A DNA stretch of 64,000 nt from Streptomyces sp. NBC_00094 (GCF_026343125.1 NZ_JAPEMB010000001.1:8003501-8067500), one strand, 5' to 3'; numbered from the stretch's first letter, positions 8,629 to 17,504 are shown. Notes: generated by a model not told the origin, from the letters alone. Numbers and translations are program-made.

Positions 8629-9000
8629 GTGTTCCTGCAGATCGACCTCTCCTGGCTGCTCGACACCGCCCAGTCCGAGATACCCGGCGACCCGGAGATC
8701 TCCGACTGGGGCTCGCTCGAAGCGGCCCGCGCCCGCCACGCCTTCCGCGTGATGGACATCCCCGTGTACGAACAGCCCCACCACCGCGCGGCCGCGCTCC
8801 TGGAGCAGCTGGTCCGCGTCCCGGCCCTCGAGCACTCCAACGAGCTGTACGGCGTCGTCGTGGCCGCCGCCTACCTCCACGCCTGCGGGCACCCGGTGAG
8901 CGTGACGGCGGAAGAGGCCATCGACCTCGTCGAGCGGGTGGCGGAGTCCCGCATCGACGTCCGGCAGGTCGCCGCGGTGCTCAAGGAGTGGACCGGCTGA
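8629..9000 (+). CDS. Fic/Doc-related toxin of a two-gene module (123 aa)
   Basis: MFLQIDLSWLLDTAQSEIPG and RAAALLEQLVRVPALEHSNE match small Streptomyces proteins usually labelled fic family toxin-antitoxin system, toxin component. The helical Fic core seems present (ELYGVVVAAAYLHACGHPVS), but the catalytic HPFx(D/E)GN loop of true Fic AMPylases is absent. Start is a GTG 13 bases after the antitoxin stop. Activity is therefore uncertain: it may use another chemistry or be a cofactor. Family label is from memory. Confidence 0.6.
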   Translation: MFLQIDLSWLLDTAQSEIPGDPEISDWGSLEAARARHAFRVMDIPVYEQPHHRAAALLEQLVRVPALEHSNELYGVVVAAAYLHACGHPVSVTAEEAIDLVERVAESRIDVRQVAAVLKEWTG

Positions 9001-9038
9001 CGATGATCGAAAATCCCGTGCCGTGAGGTGGGGCGCAC

Positions 9039-9671
9039 GTGCAGACTCGCTCCATGACGGAGATGCAGGCGTTTCGGGACGCGGTCGGCGCGTGGGCGAG
9101 CGGGGGTCCCGGCGGGCCGGCGAGTGACCTGGCCGCGCGCCTGGGGGTACGGACGGCGGTCCTGCTGGAAGGGCAGAGCGACTTCGAGGCCGTCGAGGCA
9201 CTGGCCGCACGGCGCGGCCGGGACCTGGCGGCCGAGGGGGTGTGCGTGGTGCAGATGGGCGGGGCGATGAACGTCGGCCGCTACGCCGGTCTCCTCGGGC
9301 CGCCCGGCCTCGGCCTGCGCCTGACAGGACTGTGCGACGAGCGCGAGCAGAGCTACTTCGACCGCGGCCTGGAGCGCGCGGGGGCGCCGCACCAGGACGT
9401 CTTCGTGTGCGCGGCGGACCTGGAGGACGAGCTCATCCGCGCGCTGGGCACGGCACGGGTCGAGGAGATCGTACGGACCGAGGGCGACCTCCGTCCCTGG
9501 CAGACCTTCCTGCACCAGCCCGCGCAACAGGGCCGCACCCGGGAGCGGCAGCTGCGCCGCTTCCTCGGCACGAAGAAGGGCCGCAAGATCCGCTACGGCC
9601 GTCTGCTCGTCGAGGCACTGGAACCCGGCCGCGTACCGGACCCGCTCGACGACCTCCTCGCGAGCCTGTGA
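9039..9671 (+). CDS. Free-standing OLD-type TOPRIM domain protein (210 aa)
   Basis: Residues 37-85 (VRTAVLLEGQSDFEAVEALA, then VCVVQMGGAMNVGRYAGLLG) and LRLTGLCDEREQSYFDRGLE carry the TOPRIM glutamate and acidic motif as found in the nuclease half of OLD-family ATP-dependent endonucleases. The OLD ATPase half is missing. The C-terminal 70 residues (WQTFLHQPAQQGRTRERQLR) resemble the helical end of those enzymes. GTG 9039 gives the longest product; ATG 9054 (MTEMQAFRD) is equally plausible. It follows the toxin pair on the same strand; cofactor and target unknown. Confidence 0.72.
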   Translation: MQTRSMTEMQAFRDAVGAWASGGPGGPASDLAARLGVRTAVLLEGQSDFEAVEALAARRGRDLAAEGVCVVQMGGAMNVGRYAGLLGPPGLGLRLTGLCDEREQSYFDRGLERAGAPHQDVFVCAADLEDELIRALGTARVEEIVRTEGDLRPWQTFLHQPAQQGRTRERQLRRFLGTKKGRKIRYGRLLVEALEPGRVPDPLDDLLASL

Positions 9672-9808
9672 CGCGCGGGTCGTTAATGAGTTGATCACGC
9701 GGCGCCGTCCGGGCAGGCTCGGCCACGACCTGGACGACAGCCTTCATGCCGACGGACCGGCCCACCCGGTCGACGGGGGCGGCGAGTCGGTGGATCGGAG
9801 ACCGAGGA

Positions 9809-10537
9809 ATGACCGCACGCCTCCACGCACTCTGCTTCGACGCGAACGACCCGACCCGGCTCGCGGCCTTCTGGGCCGACTTCCTGGGCTGGGAGAGGAC
9901 CGACGACCCCCGTGACGGCATCGTGCTCCTGCCGAGCGACGACACCGGGTTCCGGATGCGGTTCGTCGCGGCCGAAGGGCCCAAGGAGGGCCCGAACCAG
10001 ATGCACTTCGACCTGACGAGCACGTCGCTCGAAGACCAGCAGCAGGTCGTGGAGCGGGCTCTCGGACTCGGCGGTCGGCACATCGACATCGGCCAGCGCC
10101 CGGAGGAGGGGCACGTCGTACTCGCCGACCCCGAGGGCAACGAGTTCTGCGTCATCGCGCCGGGCAACAGCTTCCTCGCCGACTGCGGATTCGTCGGAGC
10201 GCTCGCGAGCGACGGTTCGCAGGAGGTCGGCTACTTCTGGAGCAAGGCGCTGGACTGGCCGCTGGTCTGGGACCAGGACGAGGAGACCGCGATCCGTTCC
10301 CCGCACGGTGGTCCGAAGGTCACCTGGGGCGGTCCGCCCGTGCGGACGAAGACCGGGAGGAACCGCCTGCACTTCGACCTCGCACCCCCCGCCGACGGCG
10401 ACCAGCAGGCCGAGGTCGACCGCCTCGTGTCGCTCGGGGCGAAGCGGATCGACACCGGCGCGGACGCGGGCGCGGGCGTCGGGATCGCGATGGTCGACCC
10501 CGACGGAAACGAGTTCTGCGTCCTGACCCCCCGCTGA
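9809..10537 (+). CDS. Two-domain VOC (glyoxalase-like) protein (242 aa)
   Basis: Two tandem vicinal-oxygen-chelate units: residues 1-120 (LHALCFDANDPTRLAAFWAD, ending LADPEGNEFCVIAPG) and 125-242 (ending VDPDGNEFCVLTPR). MHFDL and LHFDL supply His in each copy and the GNEFCV strands supply Glu, so a metal site is plausible. Start is the ATG after a GAGG SD (ACCGAGGAATG). Commonly annotated as glyoxalase/bleomycin-resistance-like; substrate cannot be inferred. Confidence 0.85.
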   Translation: MTARLHALCFDANDPTRLAAFWADFLGWERTDDPRDGIVLLPSDDTGFRMRFVAAEGPKEGPNQMHFDLTSTSLEDQQQVVERALGLGGRHIDIGQRPEEGHVVLADPEGNEFCVIAPGNSFLADCGFVGALASDGSQEVGYFWSKALDWPLVWDQDEETAIRSPHGGPKVTWGGPPVRTKTGRNRLHFDLAPPADGDQQAEVDRLVSLGAKRIDTGADAGAGVGIAMVDPDGNEFCVLTPR

Positions 10538-10681
10538 GGGGTGTCCGGCGGACCGAGGCCGGACGCGTGGTCGGCGGGTGTGGTGAGGTGCGGGGGGTGA
10601 CCTCACACCAGACTGACGGCGAGGCGCCGGCCCCGCCCGGCCGACTCGGTCGCTCGGCGCAGGGTGCCGACCTGGGGATGA

Positions 10682-10783
10682 TGGAAGGTCTTCACCGCGG
10701 GCCTGTCGCCGGACACCCTCTTCTTCGACCACAGGGACCCCGCCGTGGTCGACTGGTTGGCCAAGCGCCGCCTCGACGCCTGA
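10682..10783 (+). pseudogene. C-terminal tail of a lost gene
   Basis: WKVFTAGLSPDTLFFDHRDP, then AVVDWLAKRRLDA and a TGA, is a protein-like, G/C-third-position tail of 33 residues with no start codon and a stop just upstream. It looks like the end of a decayed or recombined gene. I do not recognise the family. Confidence 0.4.
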
Positions 10784-10796
10784 GCCGTCCGCCGCG

Positions 10797-11720
10797 TCAG
10801 CGTGTCCGGCGGCGGGCCTGCTTCACCGCGCTGTCGACCGCCCAGGCGTCGCCGACCGGCCCGAGGTGGCCGAGCTTGTCGGGGTTGGTCACCGAGCGGA
10901 TGGTCTGGATGTGCCCGTCGAGGATGTCGAGAGCCATGATGTGGAGGATCCTGCCGTCCGGGTCCCGGAAGACGGCGCCGGGCTGACCGTTCACCTCGCG
11001 GGGCGCGAACGTCACGTCGATCCGCAGGAGCCAGGGGAAGACCGCGCCGAGGAGCCGGGCCACGTTCTGGGAGCCCGTGACGGCCCGGGCCAGCTGCGGA
11101 GTCTTGCCGCCACTGTCCCCGACCAGCTGCACGTCGGCGGCCAGCAGATGCTGCAGCCCGCCCACGTCACCGTCCTTCAGCGCGTCGAAGAACCGCGCGG
11201 CCAGCTCCTGCCGCTCCTGCCGGTCCGCTTCGAAGCGGGGCCGTCCGGCGTCCATGTGTCGCCGCGCCCGGACGAGCAGCTGCCGGCAGGCGGCCTGGGA
11301 ACGCCCCACCGCCGTGGCGACCTCCTCGAAGCCGAAGCCGAACACCTCCCGCAGCAGGAAGACCGCCCGCTCCAGCGGGCTGAGGCGCTCCAGGAGCAGC
11401 AGCGCCGCCATCGACACCGAGTCGGCGAGCTCCGCCGACCGGGCCGGGTCCTCGTAGGGGTCGTTCAGCAGCGGTTCGGGGAACCAGGGCCCGACGTACT
11501 CCTCCCGCCGTACGCGGGCGGACCGCAGCACATCGATCGAGATCCGCGTCACCGTGGCCGACAGGAAGGCCTTGGTGGACGTCGGCAGGGTGGCCGAGCC
11601 GTCGAAACGCAGCCATGCCTCCTGGACCGCGTCCTCGGCCTCGCTCACGCTGCCCAGGATCCGGTAGGCGATCGAGAACAGCAGTGGCCGCAGCTCCTCG
11701 AACTCCTCGACCTTGCTCAT
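10797..11720 (-). CDS. ECF41-type RNA polymerase sigma factor with SnoaL-like C-terminus (307 aa)
   Basis: Sigma region 2 is at residues 1-75 (LLFSIAYRILGSVSEAEDAV, QEAWLRF), region 4 at about 110-165 (LSPLERAVFLLREVFGFGFE, EVATAVGRSQAACRQLLVRA). The extra C-terminal domain (residues 185-300; FFDALKDGDVGGLQHLLAAD) is the SnoaL/NTF2-like extension that replaces an anti-sigma factor in group ECF41 (SigJ-like). The ATG at 11720 has an AGGA SD. The neighbouring AhpD-like gene and an ECF41-type promoter in front of it support the class. Likely cotranscribed downstream of that gene and autoregulated. Confidence 0.9.
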   Translation of the reverse strand: MSKVEEFEELRPLLFSIAYRILGSVSEAEDAVQEAWLRFDGSATLPTSTKAFLSATVTRISIDVLRSARVRREEYVGPWFPEPLLNDPYEDPARSAELADSVSMAALLLLERLSPLERAVFLLREVFGFGFEEVATAVGRSQAACRQLLVRARRHMDAGRPRFEADRQERQELAARFFDALKDGDVGGLQHLLAADVQLVGDSGGKTPQLARAVTGSQNVARLLGAVFPWLLRIDVTFAPREVNGQPGAVFRDPDGRILHIMALDILDGHIQTIRSVTNPDKLGHLGPVGDAWAVDSAVKQARRRTR

Positions 11721-11795
11721 GCCGGGTCCTTTCCCCGTGCCGCTGCCCGGCGGGCAGAATTCCATGATCATCGAACGTCGGCAGGCCGCGACGGC

Positions 11796-11867
11796 GTTCC
11801 CGTACCCGGTTCCGTACGCGGTTCCGGTTCCGGTCCCGGTTTCGTTCCCGGTCCCGTTCCCGTGGCC
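11796..11867. repeat. Twelve imperfect phased hexamers (GGTTCC type)
   Basis: 72 bases divide exactly into six-base units: GTTCCC, GTACCC, GGTTCC, GTACGC, GGTTCC twice, GGTCCC, GGTTTC, GTTCCC, GGTCCC, GTTCCC, GTGGCC. It sits in the gap between the AhpD-like gene and the ECF41 sigma gene. Confidence 0.85.
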
Positions 11868-11883
11868 TGCCGGCCGATGGGCC

Positions 11884-12357
11884 TCAGTGGAGCTGTCCGA
11901 CCTTGTAGTCGCCCGCGGGCTGCTGGGTGATGAGGTTCAGCCGGTTCGCCAGGTTCATGAAGGCGACCAGGAGGACCAGGGCGTTGAGCTGCTCCTCGTC
12001 GTAGTGGTGGGAGGCGCGTGCCCACACCTCGTCGCCGACCCCGCCGGCCGCGTCCGCCGTCCGGGTCCCCTCCTCCGCCAGCTCCAGCGCGGCCCGCTCG
12101 GCCTCGGTGAAGACCTTGGCCTCCCGCCACGCCGCCACCAGGTTGAGCCGCACCGAGGTCTCGCCGGCCGCGGCGGCCTCCTTGGTGTGCATGTCGATGC
12201 AGACGGCGCACCCGTTGATCTGGCTGACACGAAGGGACACCAGCTCCTGGGTCGCGGCCGGCAGCGTCGACTCCTTGAGGACCTTGCCCGCAGCCATGAG
12301 GTGCTTGAAGGCCTTGCCGGTGATCTGGCTGGCGAAGAGGTTCAGTCGCGCGTCCAT
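11884..12357 (-). CDS. AhpD/carboxymuconolactone decarboxylase-family protein, ECF41 partner (157 aa)
   Basis: CAVCIDMHTKEA (residues about 51-62) is the CxxC-x3-H redox motif of AhpD-like peroxidase-associated proteins, within an all-helical CMD domain. N-terminus MDARLNLFASQITGKAFKHL is typical of this subfamily. Known context: ECF41 sigma factors are very often next to a CMD, oxidoreductase or epimerase gene that is their only target. Here a TGTCACA-N16-CGTC promoter lies 41 bases upstream and the sigma gene follows on the same strand. Probable role in an oxidative or carbonyl stress reaction; substrate unknown. Confidence 0.88.
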   Translation of the reverse strand: MDARLNLFASQITGKAFKHLMAAGKVLKESTLPAATQELVSLRVSQINGCAVCIDMHTKEAAAAGETSVRLNLVAAWREAKVFTEAERAALELAEEGTRTADAAGGVGDEVWARASHHYDEEQLNALVLLVAFMNLANRLNLITQQPAGDYKVGQLH

Positions 12358-12397
12358 GGTCTGCTCCTACGTGGTCGAAAGTGCCTACACCCCTTGA

Positions 12398-12424
12398 GAC
12401 GAGGCAGCCCATCCGCCTGTGACA
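12398..12424 (-). promoter_or_regulatory. ECF41-type promoter, TGTCACA-N16-CGTC
   Basis: On the minus strand TGTCACA (12424-12418) is followed after exactly 16 bases by CGTC (12401-12398). This equals the published ECF41 consensus as I know it. The transcription start would fall near 12391, giving a leader of roughly 35 bases with AGGAG before the AhpD-like ATG. A second near-copy (GGTCACA) lies just upstream at about 12432-12438. Confidence 0.8.
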
Positions 12425-12592
12425 CGACCGCGTGTGACCCACGTCTCCTCGGTCCTGTCCGGCGGAACAAGGCCCGACGGGCCCGAGCCGCCGGAGCCGG
12501 CTCTGACATCGCCTGTCCCCGAGCGGGGCATCAAGGCCGAATAGGCTGCCCTGGTACCCCAAGCAGCTGAGGACGGACCACAGGGAGAGTGC

Positions 12593-13450
12593 GTGGAACT
12601 GACGGAGCGCGAGCTGATACGTCCGTGGGAAGGCGTTCTGATCACTCCCTCCGCCGGCGCCGACGCCGGCGTCCTGGTCCTGGCGGGATCCAGCGGGCGC
12701 ATCGAACGTGAGAGAGCGCGCATCCTCGCCGAGAAGGGCTTCGCGGCCTTGGCCATCCGCTGGTTCGGTGGGCTCGGACAGTCGCCGGGACTCTGCGAGA
12801 TCCCCCTGGAAACCTTCGTCGACGCCGTCGATGTCCTCCGCTCCGGCGGGGCGCGCCGCATCGGCATCCTCGGCGCCTCCAAGGGGGCTGAGGCGGCTCT
12901 GCTCACCGCGGTGCACGACCCGCGCGTGGACGTGGTGATCGCGCTGGCGCCGACCTCGCGGGTCTGGTGCAACGTCGGACCGGGCCACGACGGCGAACGG
13001 CTGCCCTATCGATCGTCCTGGACATGGAGAGGGCAGCCGTTGCCTTTTGTGCCGATGGACGAGTCCTGGACGGCCACACAACCGTCAAGCGGTCCTGTCG
13101 CCATCCGTGAATGGTACGAACTCAGTGAGAAGACCTTTCGCCATCTCATTGCCCCGGCGGAGATACCCGTGGAGAAGGCCCGGGCTGATCTGCTGCTGGT
13201 CGCGGGTGGTGACGACGCGATGTGGCCGTCTCTGCCCTTCGCGGAACGCTTGGCGCGACGCCGCCGCTCGGCCGGCGCCCCGGCGAGACTGATCACCCGT
13301 CACGATGCCGGCCACCGGCCACGCCTTCCGGGTGAGAGCCGGGCGCCGGCCTCCCCGCACTTTCAGTACGGAGGCACACCCGAAGCCGACGCGCTCCTGG
13401 GCGCGGCAGCGTGGCGACACATCCTCGCCATGCTCGGCAGCGGAGGCTGA
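12593..13450 (+). CDS. BAAT/acyl-CoA thioester hydrolase-like alpha/beta hydrolase (285 aa)
   Basis: Matches the C-terminal domain of bile acid-CoA:amino acid N-acyltransferase/acyl-CoA thioesterases. ILGASKGAEAALLTA (residues about 92-106) is the nucleophile elbow, with Ser rather than the Cys of mammalian transferases, favouring a hydrolase. LLLVAGGDDAMWPS supplies the Asp and TRHDAGHR the His of the triad. GTG start; N-terminus MELTERELIRPWEGVLITP. Physiological thioester not inferable from context. Confidence 0.85.
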   Translation: MELTERELIRPWEGVLITPSAGADAGVLVLAGSSGRIERERARILAEKGFAALAIRWFGGLGQSPGLCEIPLETFVDAVDVLRSGGARRIGILGASKGAEAALLTAVHDPRVDVVIALAPTSRVWCNVGPGHDGERLPYRSSWTWRGQPLPFVPMDESWTATQPSSGPVAIREWYELSEKTFRHLIAPAEIPVEKARADLLLVAGGDDAMWPSLPFAERLARRRRSAGAPARLITRHDAGHRPRLPGESRAPASPHFQYGGTPEADALLGAAAWRHILAMLGSGG

Positions 13451-13501
13451 CGGACGGGCCTCTCTGCCGGCGACGACATCGGACGGTGCGGCGGCGCCAT
13501 C

Positions 13502-14158
13502 TCAGTGACCCGGGACGACGAGACCGGATTCGTAGGCGACGATGACGAGTTGGGCCCGGTCGCGTGCGGCGAGTTTGCCCATGATGCGGCTGACATGGGT
13601 CTTCGCCGTGAGGGGCGAGAGGCCGAGCGTGTCGGCGATCTCGGTGTTGTTCAGGCCGCGGGCGACGAGTGCGAGGACCTGACGCTCGCGGTCCGTGAGC
13701 TCTTCCGGGCCGCCGGTCTGCGGGGTCTGGGGGAGTGCGAGGGTACGGGCGATCAGCCGTGCCGTCGGACCGGGGGACAGGAGGGCTTCCCCTGCCGCCA
13801 CGGTGCGTATCGCGGTGAGGAGTTCGGCGGGCCGGATGTCCTTGACGACGAACCCTGACGCGCCCGCGCGCAGCGCCTCCACCACGTGCTCGTCCGTGTC
13901 GTACGTGGTGAGGACCAGCACCTTCACTCCGGCGAGGTCCTCGTCGGCGGCGATGAGACGGGTCGCGCCGATCCCGTCGAGCTCGGGCATCCGGAGGTCC
14001 ATGACCACGAGGTCCGCCCGTGTCGTACGGGCGAGTTCGACGGCTTCCCTGCCGTTGGCCGCCTCCCCGACGACCTGCATGTCGGGTGCCGTGTCGACGA
14101 GCATCGCGAACGACGCGCGGACGAGGTTCTGGTCGTCCGCGAGCAGGACCCGGATCAC
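13502..14158 (-). CDS. NarL/LuxR-family response regulator (218 aa)
   Basis: Receiver domain residues 1-120: IRVLLADDQNLVR (acidic pair), phospho-acceptor Asp in LVVMDLRMPELDG, switch Thr in VLVLTTYDTDEHV, and Lys in FVVKDIRP. LuxR-type helix-turn-helix 150-212: LTDRERQVLALVARGLNNTE, IADTLGLSPLTAKTHVSRIM. Starts with ATGA overlap of the kinase gene, so the pair is coupled. Probable target is the operon itself including the upstream MMPL transporter. Confidence 0.95.
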   Translation of the reverse strand: MIRVLLADDQNLVRASFAMLVDTAPDMQVVGEAANGREAVELARTTRADLVVMDLRMPELDGIGATRLIAADEDLAGVKVLVLTTYDTDEHVVEALRAGASGFVVKDIRPAELLTAIRTVAAGEALLSPGPTARLIARTLALPQTPQTGGPEELTDRERQVLALVARGLNNTEIADTLGLSPLTAKTHVSRIMGKLAARDRAQLVIVAYESGLVVPGH

Positions 14159-15306
14159 GCGGTCGCCTCTTTCACCGTGAGCGGCAGCGCCGCTCTGACT
14201 TCGAAGCCCCCGCCGTCACGCGGGCCCGCGTCCAGTGTGCCGCCCACGCTCCGGGCCCGCTCCCGCATTCCCAGGATCCCGTATCCGGAACCACCGGTGC
14301 CGACGGCAGCGGTGCCCCGGTCGGTCACCCGTACCGTCAGCACTCGCTCGTGGAGGCCGACATCGACCCGTACGTCGGCAGCGGGACCTCCATGACGTAC
14401 GGCGTTGGTCAGGGACTCCTGCACGATCCGGTACGCCGCCGCGCCCACCGCCGCCGGGACCTTCGTCTGCCCCGTCCGCAGGGTGAGGTCCGCGCCGGAG
14501 GACCGTACGAGGTCGGGCAGCGAGGCCAGGTCCGGCAGCGGGCCCTCGGGGGCGGCCCGCAACACGTCCAGCGTCGTGCGCACTTCGGCCCGCGCATCCC
14601 GGCAGGTCTCGGCTATCTGGTCGAGCGCCTGGACGAGGGCTCGACGGTCGAGACGGTCCGGATCGGCGACCAGGACGTGCGCGGCGACGGACGTCTGCAC
14701 ACCGATGAGGGTGATGGAGTGCGCGAGGAGATCGTGCAGGTCCCTCGCGATACGCAGCCGCTCCTCGGTGACTCGACGCTCCGCCTCGTGCCGCCCCCGC
14801 TCGACGACACCCGCGACGAGCTGGCGGTAGAGGCGGATGCTGGCGCCGAAGACCAGCATGGCGATCACCCAGCCCGAGACCCTCAACAGCTCGACCATCT
14901 CGTGCGGGTTGACGAAGAGCTGCATGGTGAGGGTGACGGAGGTGACCGAGAGGCCCACGATCACGGTGTTCCGGGGCCGGCTCGTGGAGGCCACGGAGTA
15001 CAGCGCGGTCATCGAGGCCGGGATCGGCGCGAGATGCATGTAGTCGAGCGCGTGGTACGGGGCGACGCAGGCCACCACGGCGAGGAGCACCGGCAGAGGG
15101 GCCTTGCGCCGCCAGGCGAGCGGGACATGTGCGGCGAGCAGCAGCGCCCAGCCGAGCAGGTCGGGGCGGCGGCCGTCGTCGACGGTGAGGGCGAGCGCGA
15201 TCGCGACGACCGCGAAGACGGCGGCGGCCGTCGCGTCGCACCGCACCGGGTACGGCGCGGCCTGCGGGTCGCGGGTGAGGGCCGCTGCGAAGTCCATGGT
15301 GTCCAT
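14155..15306 (-). CDS. Two-component sensor histidine kinase, HisKA_3 type (383 aa)
   Basis: Four to five membrane helices at residues 20-150, then the dimerisation helix with phospho-His in RIARDLHDLLAHSITLIGVQ (about residue 195) and the ATPase domain with N-box AAYRIVQESLTNAVRHGG and G-box GYGILGMRERARSVGGTLDA. Lacks a large extracellular sensor, as in DesK/NarL-family Streptomyces kinases. Coupled to the response regulator downstream and preceded by the MMPL gene 57 bases upstream. Confidence 0.94.
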   Translation of the reverse strand: MDTMDFAAALTRDPQAAPYPVRCDATAAAVFAVVAIALALTVDDGRRPDLLGWALLLAAHVPLAWRRKAPLPVLLAVVACVAPYHALDYMHLAPIPASMTALYSVASTSRPRNTVIVGLSVTSVTLTMQLFVNPHEMVELLRVSGWVIAMLVFGASIRLYRQLVAGVVERGRHEAERRVTEERLRIARDLHDLLAHSITLIGVQTSVAAHVLVADPDRLDRRALVQALDQIAETCRDARAEVRTTLDVLRAAPEGPLPDLASLPDLVRSSGADLTLRTGQTKVPAAVGAAAYRIVQESLTNAVRHGGPAADVRVDVGLHERVLTVRVTDRGTAAVGTGGSGYGILGMRERARSVGGTLDAGPRDGGGFEVRAALPLTVKEATA

Positions 15307-15362
15307 CCTCCCTGCGGGCGGGGGCTCCTGACAGTCCGGGATGCCCCCGACCCGCCCCTGAT

Positions 15363-17504
15363 TCAGACCCGTACGGGCGTCGACTCGGACCCGGATCCGG
15401 TCCCGGACTCAGACGCAGACCCGGACTCAGACCGGGACTCAACGCCGGCCCCAGCCCCATCACCCGACGCAGCCCCGGCCCCGGCCACACTCTCGGCCCC
15501 GTCCTGCTTGGCCAGCGGCCCCGGCCACCACACCGTGCGACCGAGCAGCACGCTCGCGCTCGTCACGAGATACGTACGAACCAGGAAGGTGTCGAGCAGG
15601 ACACCGATCGCGATGACGAATCCGAGCTCCGCGAGCTGCACCATCGGCATGTTGACGAGGACCGCGAAGGTGGCGGCGAGGACGAGCCCGGCCGAGGCGA
15701 TCACCCCACCGGTCGTGCGCAGCGCTGTCAGGGCCGCGGTGCCCGTTGCCGTACCGTTCAGGCATTCCTCGCGCATCCGGTGCATCAGGAAGATGCCGTA
15801 GTCGACGCCGAGGGCGACGAGGAACACGAAGGAGAGCAGGGCCAGGCCCGGGTCGGTGCCCTCGAATCCGAAGAGCGCCTCGAAGACGAGACCGCCGATG
15901 CCGAGGGCCGCACCCCAGACGGCGACGACCGCGGCGACCAGGAGCAGCGGCGCGACGAGGCTGCGCAACAGCAGGGCCAGCACGATCAGTACGACGGCCA
16001 GGACGAGCGGGATGACGAGGGTGCGGTCACGCGCGCTGGTATCGGCCATGTCGAGTTGCTCGGCGCTGGGCCCGCCGACGTACACGCCGTCTCCGAGCGC
16101 GGAACGCAGCTCTCTGATGGTCGCGGTCTCGCCGGTGGACTGCGGCGGGTGGGAGGCGAGGACGGAGATCTCGGTCCAGCCGTCGCCGGTGCGGCCGAGT
16201 TCGGCCTTGGCGACGCCCTCGGTCCGCCGCGCGGTCCGCAGGGCGCTGGACGAGTCGGCTGCCGGGGCGATGACGGTGATGGGCTGGGTACCCGTCTGCG
16301 GGTAGGCGGTGGCCAGCGTCTTCATGGCCGCGACGGCCTCGGGGGTGGTGCTGAAGGAGTCCTCCTGCTTGAGAGCCCCGGGCAGGTTCAGCGCCCCGAG
16401 GGCGAGAGCGGCCAGAGCGGCGGCGCCCGCGATCAGGACGGCGAGGGGACGCCGCCCGGCGGAGGAGCCCATGGCGGCGAACAGGGAACGGCGCGCGGCC
16501 TTCGGCTTGCTCCCGTACGCCGGGATCAGCGGCCAGAACACGCGCCGGCCGAGGACGACGAGAAGGGCGGGGAGCAGCGTCATCATCGCGACGAGTGCGC
16601 ACACCACGCCGACGGCTGCGGTGGGTCCCATGCCCCGGCTGCTGTTCATGTCGGCGGCGAGCAGGCAGAGCATGCCGAGGGCCACGGTCCCGCAGGAGGC
16701 CAGGACGGCGGGCCCGCAGCCGCGCAGGGCGGCGGTCATGGCGTCGTACGGGCGCGGGGTACGGCGCAGTTCCTCGCGGTAGCGGGAGACGAGGAGCAGC
16801 GCGTAGTCGGTGCCCGCGCCGAAGACGAGGATCGTCATCACGCCCGTGCTCTGGCCGGAGACGCTGATGTCGAAGCCCTGGTGGAGCGCGTAGGTGACGG
16901 CCATGGAGAGGTAGTCGGCGACACCGGCGACGAGCAGCGGGACGAGCCAGAGGAAGGGGCTGCGGTAGATGACGATCAGGAGGATCGCGACGACCGCGAC
17001 GGTCGTGTAGAGGAGCGGGCCGTCGAGGGAGGCGTAGACCTCGCCGGCGTCGGTGGCGAGCGCGCCGGGGCCGCCGACCTCACCGCTCACACGCTCGCGG
17101 ACGGCGTGGACGAACGCGTCCCTTGCCGCCTCGTCCGTACCGGGTTCGGTGCTGGACACGGCGTACAGCAGAGTGGTGCCGTCCTCGGAGGGGACGGGCC
17201 GCGGGGGCGAAGCGAGCGGGTGCTCGGCGGCGACCTGCGCGACCTCCCGCGCGGCGGTGGCCTCGTCGGCGGGGGTCAGCCCGCCGTCGCGGTGGTAGAC
17301 GAGCACGAGGTCGGTGGAGTCTCCACCGGGCATCCGCTCGGTGATCTCCGCGACCTGCGTCGAGTCGGCGCTCGCGGGCAGGTAGTCGACGGCGCGGTCA
17401 CGCTGGACGTCGCCGAGCTTTCCGGCGAGGGGTGCGGCGAGGGCGATCACGATCACCCACAGGGCCAGCACCCCCCAGCCGACGATTCTCCTACGGCCCT
17501 CCAT
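15363..17504 (-). CDS. MMPL/RND-family transporter (713 aa)
   Basis: Two repeats of one periplasmic loop plus about six membrane helices: residues 1-350 and 350-680. FGAGTDYALLLVSRYREELR and VALGVDYGIFLMHRMREECL are the paired MMPL helix-4 motifs with the conserved Asp-Tyr proton-relay positions. The extreme C-terminus is a Ser/Glu/Gly low-complexity tail (ESRSESGSASESGTGSGSES) built from phased six-base units. First gene of an apparent operon with the kinase-regulator pair, so probably a regulated lipid or drug exporter. Confidence 0.93.
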   Translation of the reverse strand: MEGRRRIVGWGVLALWVIVIALAAPLAGKLGDVQRDRAVDYLPASADSTQVAEITERMPGGDSTDLVLVYHRDGGLTPADEATAAREVAQVAAEHPLASPPRPVPSEDGTTLLYAVSSTEPGTDEAARDAFVHAVRERVSGEVGGPGALATDAGEVYASLDGPLLYTTVAVVAILLIVIYRSPFLWLVPLLVAGVADYLSMAVTYALHQGFDISVSGQSTGVMTILVFGAGTDYALLLVSRYREELRRTPRPYDAMTAALRGCGPAVLASCGTVALGMLCLLAADMNSSRGMGPTAAVGVVCALVAMMTLLPALLVVLGRRVFWPLIPAYGSKPKAARRSLFAAMGSSAGRRPLAVLIAGAAALAALALGALNLPGALKQEDSFSTTPEAVAAMKTLATAYPQTGTQPITVIAPAADSSSALRTARRTEGVAKAELGRTGDGWTEISVLASHPPQSTGETATIRELRSALGDGVYVGGPSAEQLDMADTSARDRTLVIPLVLAVVLIVLALLLRSLVAPLLLVAAVVAVWGAALGIGGLVFEALFGFEGTDPGLALLSFVFLVALGVDYGIFLMHRMREECLNGTATGTAALTALRTTGGVIASAGLVLAATFAVLVNMPMVQLAELGFVIAIGVLLDTFLVRTYLVTSASVLLGRTVWWPGPLAKQDGAESVAGAGAASGDGAGAGVESRSESGSASESGTGSGSESTPVRV

